The translations under genes were made by a program, and so were the position numbers. Of a DNA stretch of 64,000 nucleotides, positions 25,674 to 33,458 are shown piece after piece. Numbering within the stretch: position 1 is the first letter of the stretch; the number at the start of each line of letters is the position of its first letter. The notes beneath the pieces are model-generated. The model was not told where the DNA came from. It was given only the letters and a program-made list of their open reading frames with translations, and did not search any database. The stretch is taken from positions 6,560-70,559 of the forward strand of contig CALGAR010000081.1 in NCBI GenBank assembly GCA_937959285.1, in the 5' to 3' direction. Source of the stretch: an uncultured Bryobacterales bacterium (GTDB lineage Bacteria; Acidobacteriota; Terriglobia; Bryobacterales; Bryobacteraceae).

Positions 25674-25700
25674 CGCGCCTCCTCGGTTTTCGTGTGTCCG

Positions 25701-25934
25701 TCAAGCACGATCCCGCGCTGTCGTAACGCCAGAAGCTCGGGCGCAGCTTGCGCAGCAGTAGTAGCGGTCTCCGGCCTCGATGCCGTGGCCGACCACTCTG
25801 CAGCCGCAATGCGCGCAGACAGGCGCGAGTGCGTGAATCGCGCATTCAAAGCTGTCGAACGTGTGCGTTGCTCCAGACATCTGGACCTGGAACGTTTTGT
25901 CGTATTCATTACCGCAAACTTCACACCGGGACAT
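25701..25934 (-). CDS. Small Cys-rich, probably zinc-binding protein
   Basis: A 77-residue protein with a textbook ribosome site (AGGAGG, five bases before ATG). Nine cysteines are arranged mainly as C-x-x-C pairs: CEVCG near the start, CAHCGC in the middle, then a CCASC cluster. Conserved histidines and the FDSFECAIHAL stretch lie between them. The layout fits one or two treble-clef or zinc-ribbon sites. I recognise it as a widespread small family sometimes labelled prokaryotic metallothionein, without a proven role. It stands alone between an SDR and a Gfo/Idh gene. The high SD quality and motif order make it a confident gene despite its size. Confidence 0.8.
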   Translation of the reverse strand: MSRCEVCGNEYDKTFQVQMSGATHTFDSFECAIHALAPVCAHCGCRVVGHGIEAGDRYYCCASCARASGVTTARDRA

Positions 25935-26025
25935 GGCACCTCCTGACTAGGATGAAAGACCGATCACGTGACCGCGCCTTCACGAGCATGAGCATACATC
26001 CGACTTGAGAAACTGCCCGCGGGCT

Positions 26026-27165
26026 CTATCGCCGAAGGTTGACGACTGCAGAAGGAGGTTCCGCGTGCACGATTTCACGCGCGTGCACGGGCGGCAACTC
26101 ATAGGCCTGACTTTGATCCGGCCTCTTCTCACGCTCGTAGGGACCGAGCCGCACAGCACTGCCGGTTCGGATCGACCGAAGAAGGGCCTGTATGACTCGC
26201 ACATCAGCCAAACCCTCGCGCCCGGACGGCTCCGGATCCTTCCCCTCCAGAATGCAGCCCGAGAAGTAGGCAATCTCCGCGCCGAACTGGTCGTACTGAC
26301 TGAATTTCTCCTCCCGCGTCCGGTCGCCCGTTGTAACCGTGAGTGTCTTGCCCGTATGGTAATCGTAGGCTGGAACCAGGCGAAGAGAACCTTTTGTGCC
26401 AAGGACTTCGAAGGCGTCCGCGTCGGCCGACCCAAAGCTGCACGTGATGGAAGCCAGCCGATCTCCGGGAAAACGCATGACCGCGGAAACCATCTCATGA
26501 ATGCCTTCAAATCGCGGTTCCCCGTTATTTCCTCCGAACGCGATGACCTCCACCGGCTCTTCTCGAAAAAGGTAGCGCGAGGCATTAATCGGGTACACGC
26601 CCATATCCATCAGCGGACCTCCGCCGAGGCTCTTTTTCAGCCGGACATTGCCTTCCGGCACCTGCTGGCAGAATGCGGAGCTGAAAATGCGCGGCTCGCC
26701 GATCTCACCGGAACGGATAATCTCGATTGCCCTCAGATTCGCAGGCTCAAAATGAAGCCTGTAGGCGACCATGAGCTTCACCCCGTTCTCCTCTGCCGCC
26801 CGAATCATCTCATGACACTCCTCGGCCGTCTCCGCCATCGGCTTTTCGCAAAGCACATGAACGCCTGCACGCAGAGCCCGGACGCTGTAATCCTTATGCA
26901 TGCTGTTCGGCAGACTGATGTAAACCGCGTCGACCTCGCCTCGCCGCAGCAAGTCGTCGTACTCCTCATAGGAGCAGGTGCGAGGAACGTTGTACTGCTT
27001 GCCCAACTCATTCGCTTTTAGCGCGTCGTTCGTGACGAGGGCTGCGAGCTCAGCCGTCTCGACGTTTTGAAATGCCGGCAGAACCGCTTCCTGAGCAATC
27101 CACCCCAAACCGACGACGGCAAAACGGATTTTCCTGGCGGACATATTCTGTGGCCGGGTGTTCAT
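26026..27165 (-). CDS. Gfo/Idh/MocA-family NAD(P)-dependent oxidoreductase
   Basis: A 379-residue dehydrogenase. The N-terminal Rossmann motif is VVGLGWIAQ (about 16-24) and the family CEKP catalytic motif is present (LCEKPMAETAEE). The C-terminal GFO/IDH alpha/beta domain contains the GGGPLMDMGVY stretch with the substrate-facing Asp and Tyr. Substrates in this family are sugars, inositols and their derivatives; a glucose-fructose oxidoreductase or xylose dehydrogenase type is plausible. I start at 27165, behind a GGAG element. 27144 is an alternative without a ribosome site. It lies next to the tRNA-associated cassette but is probably host sequence. Confidence 0.9.
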   Translation of the reverse strand: MNTRPQNMSARKIRFAVVGLGWIAQEAVLPAFQNVETAELAALVTNDALKANELGKQYNVPRTCSYEEYDDLLRRGEVDAVYISLPNSMHKDYSVRALRAGVHVLCEKPMAETAEECHEMIRAAEENGVKLMVAYRLHFEPANLRAIEIIRSGEIGEPRIFSSAFCQQVPEGNVRLKKSLGGGPLMDMGVYPINASRYLFREEPVEVIAFGGNNGEPRFEGIHEMVSAVMRFPGDRLASITCSFGSADADAFEVLGTKGSLRLVPAYDYHTGKTLTVTTGDRTREEKFSQYDQFGAEIAYFSGCILEGKDPEPSGREGLADVRVIQALLRSIRTGSAVRLGPYEREKRPDQSQAYELPPVHAREIVHAEPPSAVVNLRR

Positions 27166-27276
27166 GATTCGATGTCTCCGTTCCTGACGAAACCGTGTCT
27201 CCGCTTCGGCTGGTAGATGCCTCATCGGCCCATTTGTTTCTCTGCTGTGGCGGGGGCGTGTGCGTTCGCGGGGGTC

Positions 27277-27597
27277 CTAGGCGGCGCCAAGCCAGCGGCT
27301 GCGCGCAACTTCAACAAGTACCGCTTGGAGTTCAGACTTGGTGGTCGTGATGCCTGTAAGGGGGGTAGAGGAGAGTGGAGCCACCCGCCGGGACTCGAGA
27401 AACGCGTAGGCGATGGAAGGAACGCTTTCACCGGGCCGCTTGCCGTCGTCTAGCTCTGCCGCGGCTGAGGACAACCTGTGAGCAATTGCCCACAAGTTGC
27501 CTGCCGCCAGTTCCGGAAGATTTTCCGGAGGTCGAAGCTGCTGACGGCCGTAAGATTCCGGGTAGGGGTGACCGCCGCTACCGGGTCCACTGCTCAC
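27277..27597 (-). CDS. Third small ORF of the tRNA-Thr cassette, spanning the att-like repeat
   Basis: A 106-codon frame starting at a GTG that overlaps the last codons of the toxin-candidate gene by 20 bases and reading in the same direction. The predicted protein is plausible: a Pro/Tyr-rich start, then a helical stretch (LPELAAGNLWAIAHRLSSAA), then a tail ending in a short helix. I recognise no domain. The 17-base tRNA-derived repeat lies inside this frame and encodes the ESRRVAP segment. Either the reading frame was completed by host sequence at the integration junction, or the ORF is not a gene. Confidence 0.35.
   Translation of the reverse strand: MSSGPGSGGHPYPESYGRQQLRPPENLPELAAGNLWAIAHRLSSAAAELDDGKRPGESVPSIAYAFLESRRVAPLSSTPLTGITTTKSELQAVLVEVARSRWLGAA
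27376..27392 (-). repeat. Distal copy of the tRNA-Thr 3' end (att-like direct repeat)
   Basis: Seventeen bases identical to the last 17 bases of tRNA-Thr(CGU), including the CCA end, the discriminator, the acceptor strand and six T-stem-side bases. It is in the same orientation as the tRNA. Just beyond the identity, the minus strand reads TCGAGTC, which looks like a generic tRNA T-loop but differs from this tRNA. No D-arm or anticodon arm follows, so this is a fragment and not a second tRNA. Confidence 0.8.
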
Positions 27598-27958
27598 GGC
27601 AGAACCGCAGGAACTTAGGTCTGGTGAACGGCGATGCACCCACGCCCTGCTGAACCAGCTTGAGCGTAGCTGCAGGGCACTTCTCGCGGCGAACCGCCAA
27701 GCCAGCCGCAATCTCGTTCTCAAGCCGCTGAGCATCCACGATCATCGCGTCGCCGTAGAAGATAGTCGACTCGTGCCGGATGAACGGGTGGTCGCCAACT
27801 CGGAGAATGACGGTCTGATCCTTGCTGTTCCGCAAGGTCGTCACGCTCACGATGCCGCAGAGATTGGAGACTGGATCCGGCTCGGTGACGACGATCCAAA
27901 GATGAGGCTTCGCGATCCCGCCTGGTGCGGGCATCAGGAAGGTGTCGCCGCACTCCAT
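27578..27958 (-). CDS. Candidate toxin partner of the Panacea protein (possible PemK/MazF-like barrel)
   Basis: A 126-residue protein starting immediately after the stop of the Panacea gene (TAA then ATG, no gap), so it is surely co-translated. The N-terminal 75 residues are beta-rich: GDTFLMPAP, HLWIVVTEP, IVSVTTLR, then VGDHPFIRHESTIFYGDA. That order of short strands, with a conserved G-D near the start, recalls SH3-like barrels of PemK/MazF endoribonuclease toxins, but I do not see enough to assign the family. The C-terminal part is helical and basic. Position and size make it the natural toxin candidate; an inactive accessory protein is possible. Confidence 0.6.
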   Translation of the reverse strand: MECGDTFLMPAPGGIAKPHLWIVVTEPDPVSNLCGIVSVTTLRNSKDQTVILRVGDHPFIRHESTIFYGDAMIVDAQRLENEIAAGLAVRREKCPAATLKLVQQGVGASPFTRPKFLRFCREQWTR

Positions 27959-28513
27959 TTATGAGGGTTGCAGCATCGCTTCTGCCGCGGCCAGCGCTTC
28001 CAGTTCAGCTTCGATCGCCGCGATCTCGCTCTGGGTCTTGTTGCCGGCGCGGAGGATGTCGCGGTACTCGATCGGGATGGCGCTTCCTTGCGGATCCTGC
28101 CACTCGGCCAACTTATGCGAGAGATTCACCAAATCCCACCGGCTCAGACACCCGTACTTCGTGAAGATCTCCTCGATCAAAGCCTCCTCAGCGGGCGACA
28201 GTTCCTCGTTCGCCGGTTCGGCAATAAGCGCCACCTCGTAGTTGCTAGGCGCAGAGATGAAGTGCCTCCACACTGGATCGGTACCCGGAGGGGGCTCCTC
28301 CCGGATCAAATCGTAGATCCGGCTGACGACCGGACCGTTGTCCATGGATACATAACGATCGGTGGTGACCGGTCGGCCCCAACGCAGCAGTGCCTCGCGG
28401 TCGAGGAGGTACAGGAGCTTGATGAGCTTCAAATAGCTCATGCGGCCGCCGCGGAGTTTGAGGAACTTCGCGGCAGCTTCGGTTGCTCTCCGTTCGTTGA
28501 ACCGCAGGACCAT
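27959..28513 (-). CDS. Panacea-domain protein (PanA/SocA-like antitoxin candidate)
   Basis: A 184-residue protein with a clear Panacea (DUF4065/SocA-like) domain. The signature begins at SYLKLIKLLYLLDRE (about 25-39), continues with TDRYVSMDNGPVVSRIYDLI, and ends with a helical region around WDLVNLSH and a Glu-rich C-terminal helix. Panacea domains are known to act as promiscuous antitoxins paired with diverse small toxins, and in Caulobacter SocA acts as a proteolytic adaptor. I start at 28513 (MVLRFNERR), where family members normally begin; ATGs at 28522 and 28528 and a TTG at 28582 are alternatives. A -10-like TAAAAT lies at 28527-28532. Confidence 0.85.
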   Translation of the reverse strand: MVLRFNERRATEAAAKFLKLRGGRMSYLKLIKLLYLLDREALLRWGRPVTTDRYVSMDNGPVVSRIYDLIREEPPPGTDPVWRHFISAPSNYEVALIAEPANEELSPAEEALIEEIFTKYGCLSRWDLVNLSHKLAEWQDPQGSAIPIEYRDILRAGNKTQSEIAAIEAELEALAAAEAMLQPS

Positions 28514-28662
28514 TGGCGTCATTCCCATTTTACGGCAGAACCGTACGCTTCGAGCACAACAGGAGGCACAGGGTGGGCACAAATCTGGTCACAGTGCCCG
28601 AAGCGCTCGTTTGGGAGGATTTGCGAAGTTGCCCGCATCTCTTTGACGGGGCGAGGTTTGCC

Positions 28663-28679
28663 TGGAGCCACCCGCCGGG
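28663..28679 (-). repeat. Proximal att-like repeat inside the tRNA-Thr 3' end
   Basis: The tRNA copy of the 17-base direct repeat; the other copy is at 27376-27392. It covers the CCA end, the discriminator, the 3' acceptor strand and part of the T stem. Confidence 0.8.
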
Positions 28680-28738
28680 CTTGAACCGGCGACCTGCTGA
28701 TTACGAATCAGCCGCTCTACCAACTGAGCTAGGGTGGC
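28663..28738 (-). tRNA. tRNA-Thr (anticodon CGU)
   Basis: A 76-base cloverleaf reading codon ACG. The acceptor stem GCCACCC pairs perfectly with GGGTGGC, followed by discriminator U and an encoded CCA. The D stem is GCTC/GAGC, the anticodon arm is GCTGA-TTCGTAA-TCAGC, and the T arm is GCCGG-TTCAAGC-CCGGC. All stems are complete. The 3' end serves as one copy of the att-like repeat of the adjacent cassette, and the gene remains intact. Confidence 0.97.
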
Positions 28739-28783
28739 TTTCGGAACGTCTTTACATTTTATATCACGCCGGGCGGGCTGTCT

Positions 28784-29614
28784 TCAATTGCGCAGCTTTC
28801 TCTGGAGCGTCTGCACCTGTGAATTCAGAGCCGCCAGTTGCCGCAGATCCTCTTCTGCGCTCTGAATCACTGTCTGTACACGGGATAAATCCATCGAGAG
28901 AGGCCGCGTCGACTCCTGGGGATTGTCCAGCCGGAGCGCCATCTCCCGCAACCGGTCGTTCAGATCCCTGTAGCGCCGGGCAAGGTTCGCCAGATGTACT
29001 TCACGCCGCCGCTGGATGTCCTCCAATTCCTCGCTCCACGCCGTCACCCGCTTAATCCTCTCATTCGCCACCTTCAGATCTTCGGCGTTGCGGCGAGCGG
29101 CGATTTCCAGCTGAACCAGACGGTCGTTCTTCCCTTTCAGCTCGGTCTGCATCGCTTCGATCACGCGCTGAGCGCTGCTGAGACTTTCCCTAAGCTCAGC
29201 CTCCGCCTGGATCAGCTTCTTGTTCTCCTCGGTTGTCCGGTCTATGTCGGCCTGCAGCTCGAGAATCTGGTTCTGCATTTCCGCAATCGACCTCTTCGCC
29301 GCTGCCAGTTCATCCTTCAAGCTGCTGATAATCCGGATGGCATCCAGGCGGGATTCGACGTCGGAATCATCCGACATGGAATCGCCTTCGGGTCGTTTGC
29401 GCTCGTCCGTCTCCTCTCCCAGCCGTGCGCGGAGCGAAGCGGTCTCGCCTGCCATCCTCGCGGCTTCGGCGCGAAGATGCTGGTTCTCCTGCTCCAGCCT
29501 GGCGATTGTCTCGTTCAGGTCTGCGGCGATTCGATATTGCCGCCAGGCAAGGACAGCGCAGACGGCCGCCGCCAGCAACGAGGCTACCCAAAGAGGCAAG
29601 CGAAGTCTTCTCAT
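28784..29614 (-). CDS. Membrane-anchored coiled-coil protein
   Basis: A 276-residue protein with one N-terminal membrane helix (about 6-24, basic residues before it) and then almost continuous heptad-type coiled coil to the end. It is rich in Glu, Arg, Leu and Gln, with a break of Asp/Ser/Glu at about 75-90. Topology by the positive-inside rule puts the coiled coil in the periplasm. No enzymatic motif is visible. It is the third gene of an operon with the VWA protein (8 bases upstream) and the receptor barrel, so a scaffold or spacer bridging the periplasm is a reasonable inference. Short coiled coils can match many families spuriously, so I give no family name. Confidence 0.75.
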   Translation of the reverse strand: MRRLRLPLWVASLLAAAVCAVLAWRQYRIAADLNETIARLEQENQHLRAEAARMAGETASLRARLGEETDERKRPEGDSMSDDSDVESRLDAIRIISSLKDELAAAKRSIAEMQNQILELQADIDRTTEENKKLIQAEAELRESLSSAQRVIEAMQTELKGKNDRLVQLEIAARRNAEDLKVANERIKRVTAWSEELEDIQRRREVHLANLARRYRDLNDRLREMALRLDNPQESTRPLSMDLSRVQTVIQSAEEDLRQLAALNSQVQTLQRKLRN

Positions 29615-29621
29615 GCTCCCC

Positions 29622-30542
29622 TCATTTCCGTTTAATCTGATAGCGGGTGCGATGGCTCAGGCTCGCCTCGCCCTCCAGCTGCACCAGGATGTTCCTTGGC
29701 GGACGCTCCGGAAGCTGTACGTCTACCCTCCAATGCGACATTGCCCGATCAAAAACGCGCTGGATCGCATCCGGAATCTCGGATATCGTACGACAAAAGA
29801 CCGCCGTACCACCCGTAGCCTCCGCAAGCTGCAGCAGCCCTGTCTGATATGCCTCGTTCAGCCGATCCCGCTGGTAACTGAGATGAGCGATGAAGAGAGG
29901 CGCCTGAAGAGCAGACAGGGAAGCATCGATTTTCGAGATCTTCTCCCGAATCAACCCTTCCGGAAACCGGCGGCTCAAGTCACGTGAGTCGCTGGAATTC
30001 ACAACAGGGTTCGTATAGTCCTCTCGATAGTCGTAGATGTTGCTATCCGTGATGTAAATGAGCGCCAGACGAACGGCGGCTTTGCTCAAGATACGATCTG
30101 CCAGTCCGGCCGCCTGTTCCACTGTCTCAAGCAACGCCGGTCGGCCGCCAATCGGAAGAGCTCGAACGGCGGAAACCAAAGCCTCACGATCCGCCGTGGG
30201 GTCCAATACCACCTGCAATCCATCCTGCGCACGAAGGAGCGCCATATAGGTCGTAGGGGGTAGCGATTCAATGAGCGAGATCACCCGGTTTCGAGCCGGG
30301 TCGACTAAAGCGATGTCCCCGACCAGATCGAACACCACAAGCAGCAGCAGATCGTCCTTCGGAGTGCAGACGCGAAGGACCTTCGCCGGTTTCCCGTCCA
30401 GCCCGGCTTTGAGTCCGGATGGCGCTAACGAGGCCGGCGAATCGGCCCAGACAGGGATCGCAATTGAGGAACGGGTTTCGGCGTCAAGGCGCACTGCGGC
30501 CAGAAAGGCGATAGCAGCAAGAAGTGGCGCCAGCGCGTGCAT
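29622..30542 (-). CDS. Secreted VWA-like protein (acidobacterial VWFA-related type)
   Basis: A 306-residue exported protein with a signal peptide ending near residue 22 and then a von Willebrand A-like Rossmann domain (about 60-270). It resembles the VWFA-related domain that is expanded in acidobacteria. The usual metal site D-x-S-x-S is replaced by DLVGD (LLVVFDLVGDIAL), so metal-dependent ligand binding is probably lost. A second strand motif IYITDSNIYD lies mid-domain. Its start overlaps the receptor stop (TGATG), and the coiled-coil gene follows 8 bases later. The likely role is a periplasmic or surface protein-protein adaptor working with the receptor. Confidence 0.75.
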   Translation of the reverse strand: MHALAPLLAAIAFLAAVRLDAETRSSIAIPVWADSPASLAPSGLKAGLDGKPAKVLRVCTPKDDLLLLVVFDLVGDIALVDPARNRVISLIESLPPTTYMALLRAQDGLQVVLDPTADREALVSAVRALPIGGRPALLETVEQAAGLADRILSKAAVRLALIYITDSNIYDYREDYTNPVVNSSDSRDLSRRFPEGLIREKISKIDASLSALQAPLFIAHLSYQRDRLNEAYQTGLLQLAEATGGTAVFCRTISEIPDAIQRVFDRAMSHWRVDVQLPERPPRNILVQLEGEASLSHRTRYQIKRK

Positions 30543-33337
30543 CAGAAGCTCAACCGCAAACCAAGCTGAATGACCCGCCCTCCGCGAGACCCGATAATCC
30601 GGCCCGCGTTTACGTTCGGAGCATCAGCCGGACCAATAACAACGTCCGGATCATTCCAATTTCCATGATTAATGAAGTTGAATCCGGATGCAGTGAATTC
30701 AAGTGTACTCTCCGTCGCGATCGCGAATCGCTTGCTGACCGACAGATCATGATTCTGGCTGCCGGGGCCACGGAGGAAGGGATGCGTGCGCGGTCCGTTG
30801 CCGAGAGTAAAATCCGCCGGATGCGCGAATGCCGCCGGGTTGAACCATAGCTCAGGGCTCGGATTCTCTACACGAGGGTCGACGCCCGGCACGACGTCGA
30901 CGCGCAGGTTGCTGATCACGCCGCCGGTGTTATTGAACTGCGGACGGAGCGCCAGAGGCAGCCCGCTTGAAACCGTACTGATCCCGCTTAGCGACCAGCC
31001 GTCGACCAGAACCCGCCGCCAATCCGTGTATGCCAGGAACGGTTTATTCGTCCCGATAGGCAGCTCATAGACGTAGCTGAGAGAAAGCCGGTGCGGACTG
31101 TTCCACGCTGTGAGACTCCACTCCGACTGCGAGTCGAAGAAATTCTGGCGGCCGTAAGGACCGGAATAGTCGTCCTCCTGCTTGGAGAATTCGTAGTAGA
31201 CGTTCAGCGCAAGCCCTGTGGAAGTTCTCTTCTCAAGCCGGACAAAGCTCGCTGCGCGCCGGTACCGCCCGTCCGGATACGAGCTGTAGACGTCGAGCCC
31301 GAGGTACTGCGGATACGGCCGCAGGGTCCTCCGGAACTCCTCGTTGTTCAATTCGTCCCGGTACACCAGAGCCGAAGGATGGATCGCATTCAGGTTGACG
31401 TTGTTATTGCTTACCAGGAGGTTCTTCCCACCCGATAAAGATGCTCCAACGGTCACAACCATTGAGCCTGGAAGCTGCGATTCGAGCGATGCTGAGGCGG
31501 CTTGAGTGGTAGGAACCCCGTCCCCGGGCGTAATGTAATGCGCGACCGTGTAATTGGCCGCCTCCGGTCGCAAGTCAGGCAGCGAGGGAAGAAACGGAAC
31601 CCCGTCGGAGAGCTTCATCGCAGGATTCAACTGGACGTTCTCCGAATAGTACGTCGCATAGCCGTTGAAGCCCTGCGTGCCGAATTGGGCAGAGTAAATC
31701 GGAATGGAACTATAGGATCGGGAATAGGCCAGCCGAATCGTCCGTTTGGAATCGCCAAAGGGATTCCAGGCCAGACTGGCGCTCGGCTCCAGACGCGCAA
31801 TCGTAGGCTGGAACGCTCTCCCGTGCCCGTCCCTGCCCGCCGCAACCAACGCTCCCGGACGTCCATTCTCAGGATTGATGGCCGTTAGATCCACGGTCGA
31901 TTGCCGGTCATACTTCTCAACACGGGGACCGTTAATCGCAAGGTTCGCGCCGATCGAAAACGTCAGTCCGGGCCGGATTTCATATTGGTCGCGGGCAAAA
32001 ATCGAGGCGCTGGTCCGGCGGAAGTAAGAAGGGGATTGCACAACACTCACCTCACCGAACTCTGCAAGACCGAGCAGATAGCTGGCGAAGGCAAGCCCGG
32101 TGTTGGTAATGCCAGGAAGACTGGTAAGCCCGCTCGAAAACCGGAAATGACCTGCCGGATACAGCGGAACAAATGAGTTGACCTGAAGCCGGCTTACCTG
32201 AACGACGCCCCGCAGGTTGTGTTTGCCGAGGCGCGTCGAAAAGCCGTTTGAGAAGGTGAAGCCGTTACGGGCGTTGCGGCCTGACGGGTTGGAAACACCC
32301 ATTGAAAGGTAGGGGCTGAATGACAACACAGGAAAGACGTCACTGCCGGGAATGTTCACGCCCAGTTCTGAGGCAAAAGTGACGCTGTCCGATATGTTCT
32401 CCGAAACATCGGAAGACACATAGAAGCTCAGCGTATTGATGGTTTGCGGCGAAATCGTGAAGACATGATCGATGGACGCGCGGCGGTTCTGGAACAGGTG
32501 GTCGGAGCCGCTCGAATTCGCGGCCGTCTGAAAGTAGCGGGCGGCCCCCTGAAAGCCGTTTGAGAGCGACGTACTGAAGTTGATGCGGTGACGCTCCCGG
32601 ATCGAGTGGTCAATGCGAACGATGACGCCGTTGGCGGTATTGGTTTCAGGTGAGACCGTGAAGTAATTATTGCGGAAGAAAGGCCCGACGTTCGTATTGG
32701 GCATCGGATAAAGAGTTACAGCCTTCGCCGCAAGCGGATCGATGCGGGTCTGCGGAATGCGCCCTTCGGGAAAGGGATCTCGCAGATACTGCAGGTTGTC
32801 TGTCGACACGGGAAGGCTGGGATCGTAGTCGGGGTTCGGGCGAGTGCTAGCTGGGTCATAAATGGGCAGCGGGTTGCCAGCCTGATCGACCGTGGCCGAA
32901 AAATCGCCTTCCCGCTCCAAAGCAGTCGCAACCGTGCGGAGATAGGAACGGCCAATCCGTTCCCGAACACCTTCATAGGAGACCGAAAAAAACGTCCGCC
33001 TGCCGCTGTAGATCTTCGGAATCATCAGCGGGCCGCTCAGATTGAAGCCAAACTGGTTCCGGCGAAGCAGGTTCTTGTCCCCGCCATTCTGGCGCACCTC
33101 TTTGGGCACGGCGTCCAGAAAGTCATTGCGGAAGTTGTGGTACAGGCGGCCGTGGAACTGGACTGACTTTCTAGCTTCTTTGCTTCGCCGCGGGCTGTCC
33201 GCCCTCAGCCCCAGCGCCCGAGTCGCAACCTTAAACTCCTCGATGGCCTTACCCATCTCAGACTGCGGCTCGGACTGCGGATCCGCCGCCGCTAACGCCG
33301 CCAACGGAGCGACGAGCAGCGCGAGGACGTACCACAT
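30542..33337 (-). CDS. Oar-like outer-membrane receptor barrel lacking the plug
   Basis: A 931-residue outer-membrane protein with a signal peptide (1-18). After about 45 polar residues it enters directly the segment that normally follows the plug in Oar-type TonB-dependent receptors: VQFHGRLYHNFRNDFLDA, then RNQFGFNLSGP and FFSVSYEGVRER. The rest is barrel-like, with alternating strands and aromatic girdles, ending in a terminal Phe (LGLRLSF). The carboxypeptidase-regulatory domain, TonB-box region and plug found in the full-length 1218-residue homologue at 58.6 kb are missing, with no sign of a frameshift at the 5' end. It heads an operon with a VWA protein and a coiled-coil protein. The barrel call is firm; uptake function is doubtful. 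Confidence 0.8.
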   Translation of the reverse strand: MWYVLALLVAPLAALAAADPQSEPQSEMGKAIEEFKVATRALGLRADSPRRSKEARKSVQFHGRLYHNFRNDFLDAVPKEVRQNGGDKNLLRRNQFGFNLSGPLMIPKIYSGRRTFFSVSYEGVRERIGRSYLRTVATALEREGDFSATVDQAGNPLPIYDPASTRPNPDYDPSLPVSTDNLQYLRDPFPEGRIPQTRIDPLAAKAVTLYPMPNTNVGPFFRNNYFTVSPETNTANGVIVRIDHSIRERHRINFSTSLSNGFQGAARYFQTAANSSGSDHLFQNRRASIDHVFTISPQTINTLSFYVSSDVSENISDSVTFASELGVNIPGSDVFPVLSFSPYLSMGVSNPSGRNARNGFTFSNGFSTRLGKHNLRGVVQVSRLQVNSFVPLYPAGHFRFSSGLTSLPGITNTGLAFASYLLGLAEFGEVSVVQSPSYFRRTSASIFARDQYEIRPGLTFSIGANLAINGPRVEKYDRQSTVDLTAINPENGRPGALVAAGRDGHGRAFQPTIARLEPSASLAWNPFGDSKRTIRLAYSRSYSSIPIYSAQFGTQGFNGYATYYSENVQLNPAMKLSDGVPFLPSLPDLRPEAANYTVAHYITPGDGVPTTQAASASLESQLPGSMVVTVGASLSGGKNLLVSNNNVNLNAIHPSALVYRDELNNEEFRRTLRPYPQYLGLDVYSSYPDGRYRRAASFVRLEKRTSTGLALNVYYEFSKQEDDYSGPYGRQNFFDSQSEWSLTAWNSPHRLSLSYVYELPIGTNKPFLAYTDWRRVLVDGWSLSGISTVSSGLPLALRPQFNNTGGVISNLRVDVVPGVDPRVENPSPELWFNPAAFAHPADFTLGNGPRTHPFLRGPGSQNHDLSVSKRFAIATESTLEFTASGFNFINHGNWNDPDVVIGPADAPNVNAGRIIGSRGGRVIQLGLRLSF

Positions 33338-33458
33338 GTCTCCAGTTTACCTGCTTCCGCGCTGCTGCCTAGACTCCAAAACCATACATTCGTGTAGAGA
33401 ATCGTAATCCGGAGAGCAGTGGCGCGCCATAACCCTTTCTCGTTAATCTGTTACGGTA

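Larger units (their letters stand above)
27376..28679. mobile_element. Compact tRNA-Thr-associated island carrying a Panacea gene cassette
   Basis: The segment is bounded by two identical 17-base direct repeats, one being the 3' end of an intact tRNA-Thr gene and the other a free-standing fragment. This is the geometry left by tyrosine-recombinase integration at a tRNA 3' end. The 1,287-base unit contains a Panacea-domain gene, a small toxin-like gene and part of a third ORF. No integrase or transposase is present, so it is either a remnant or a passively mobilised cassette. Confidence 0.5.

Noticed and set aside
27330..27400. Possible second tRNA at the distal repeat
   Set aside because: Only the acceptor and part of a T-arm can be drawn. 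There is no anticodon or D-arm, so it is a fragment left by recombination, not a tRNA gene.
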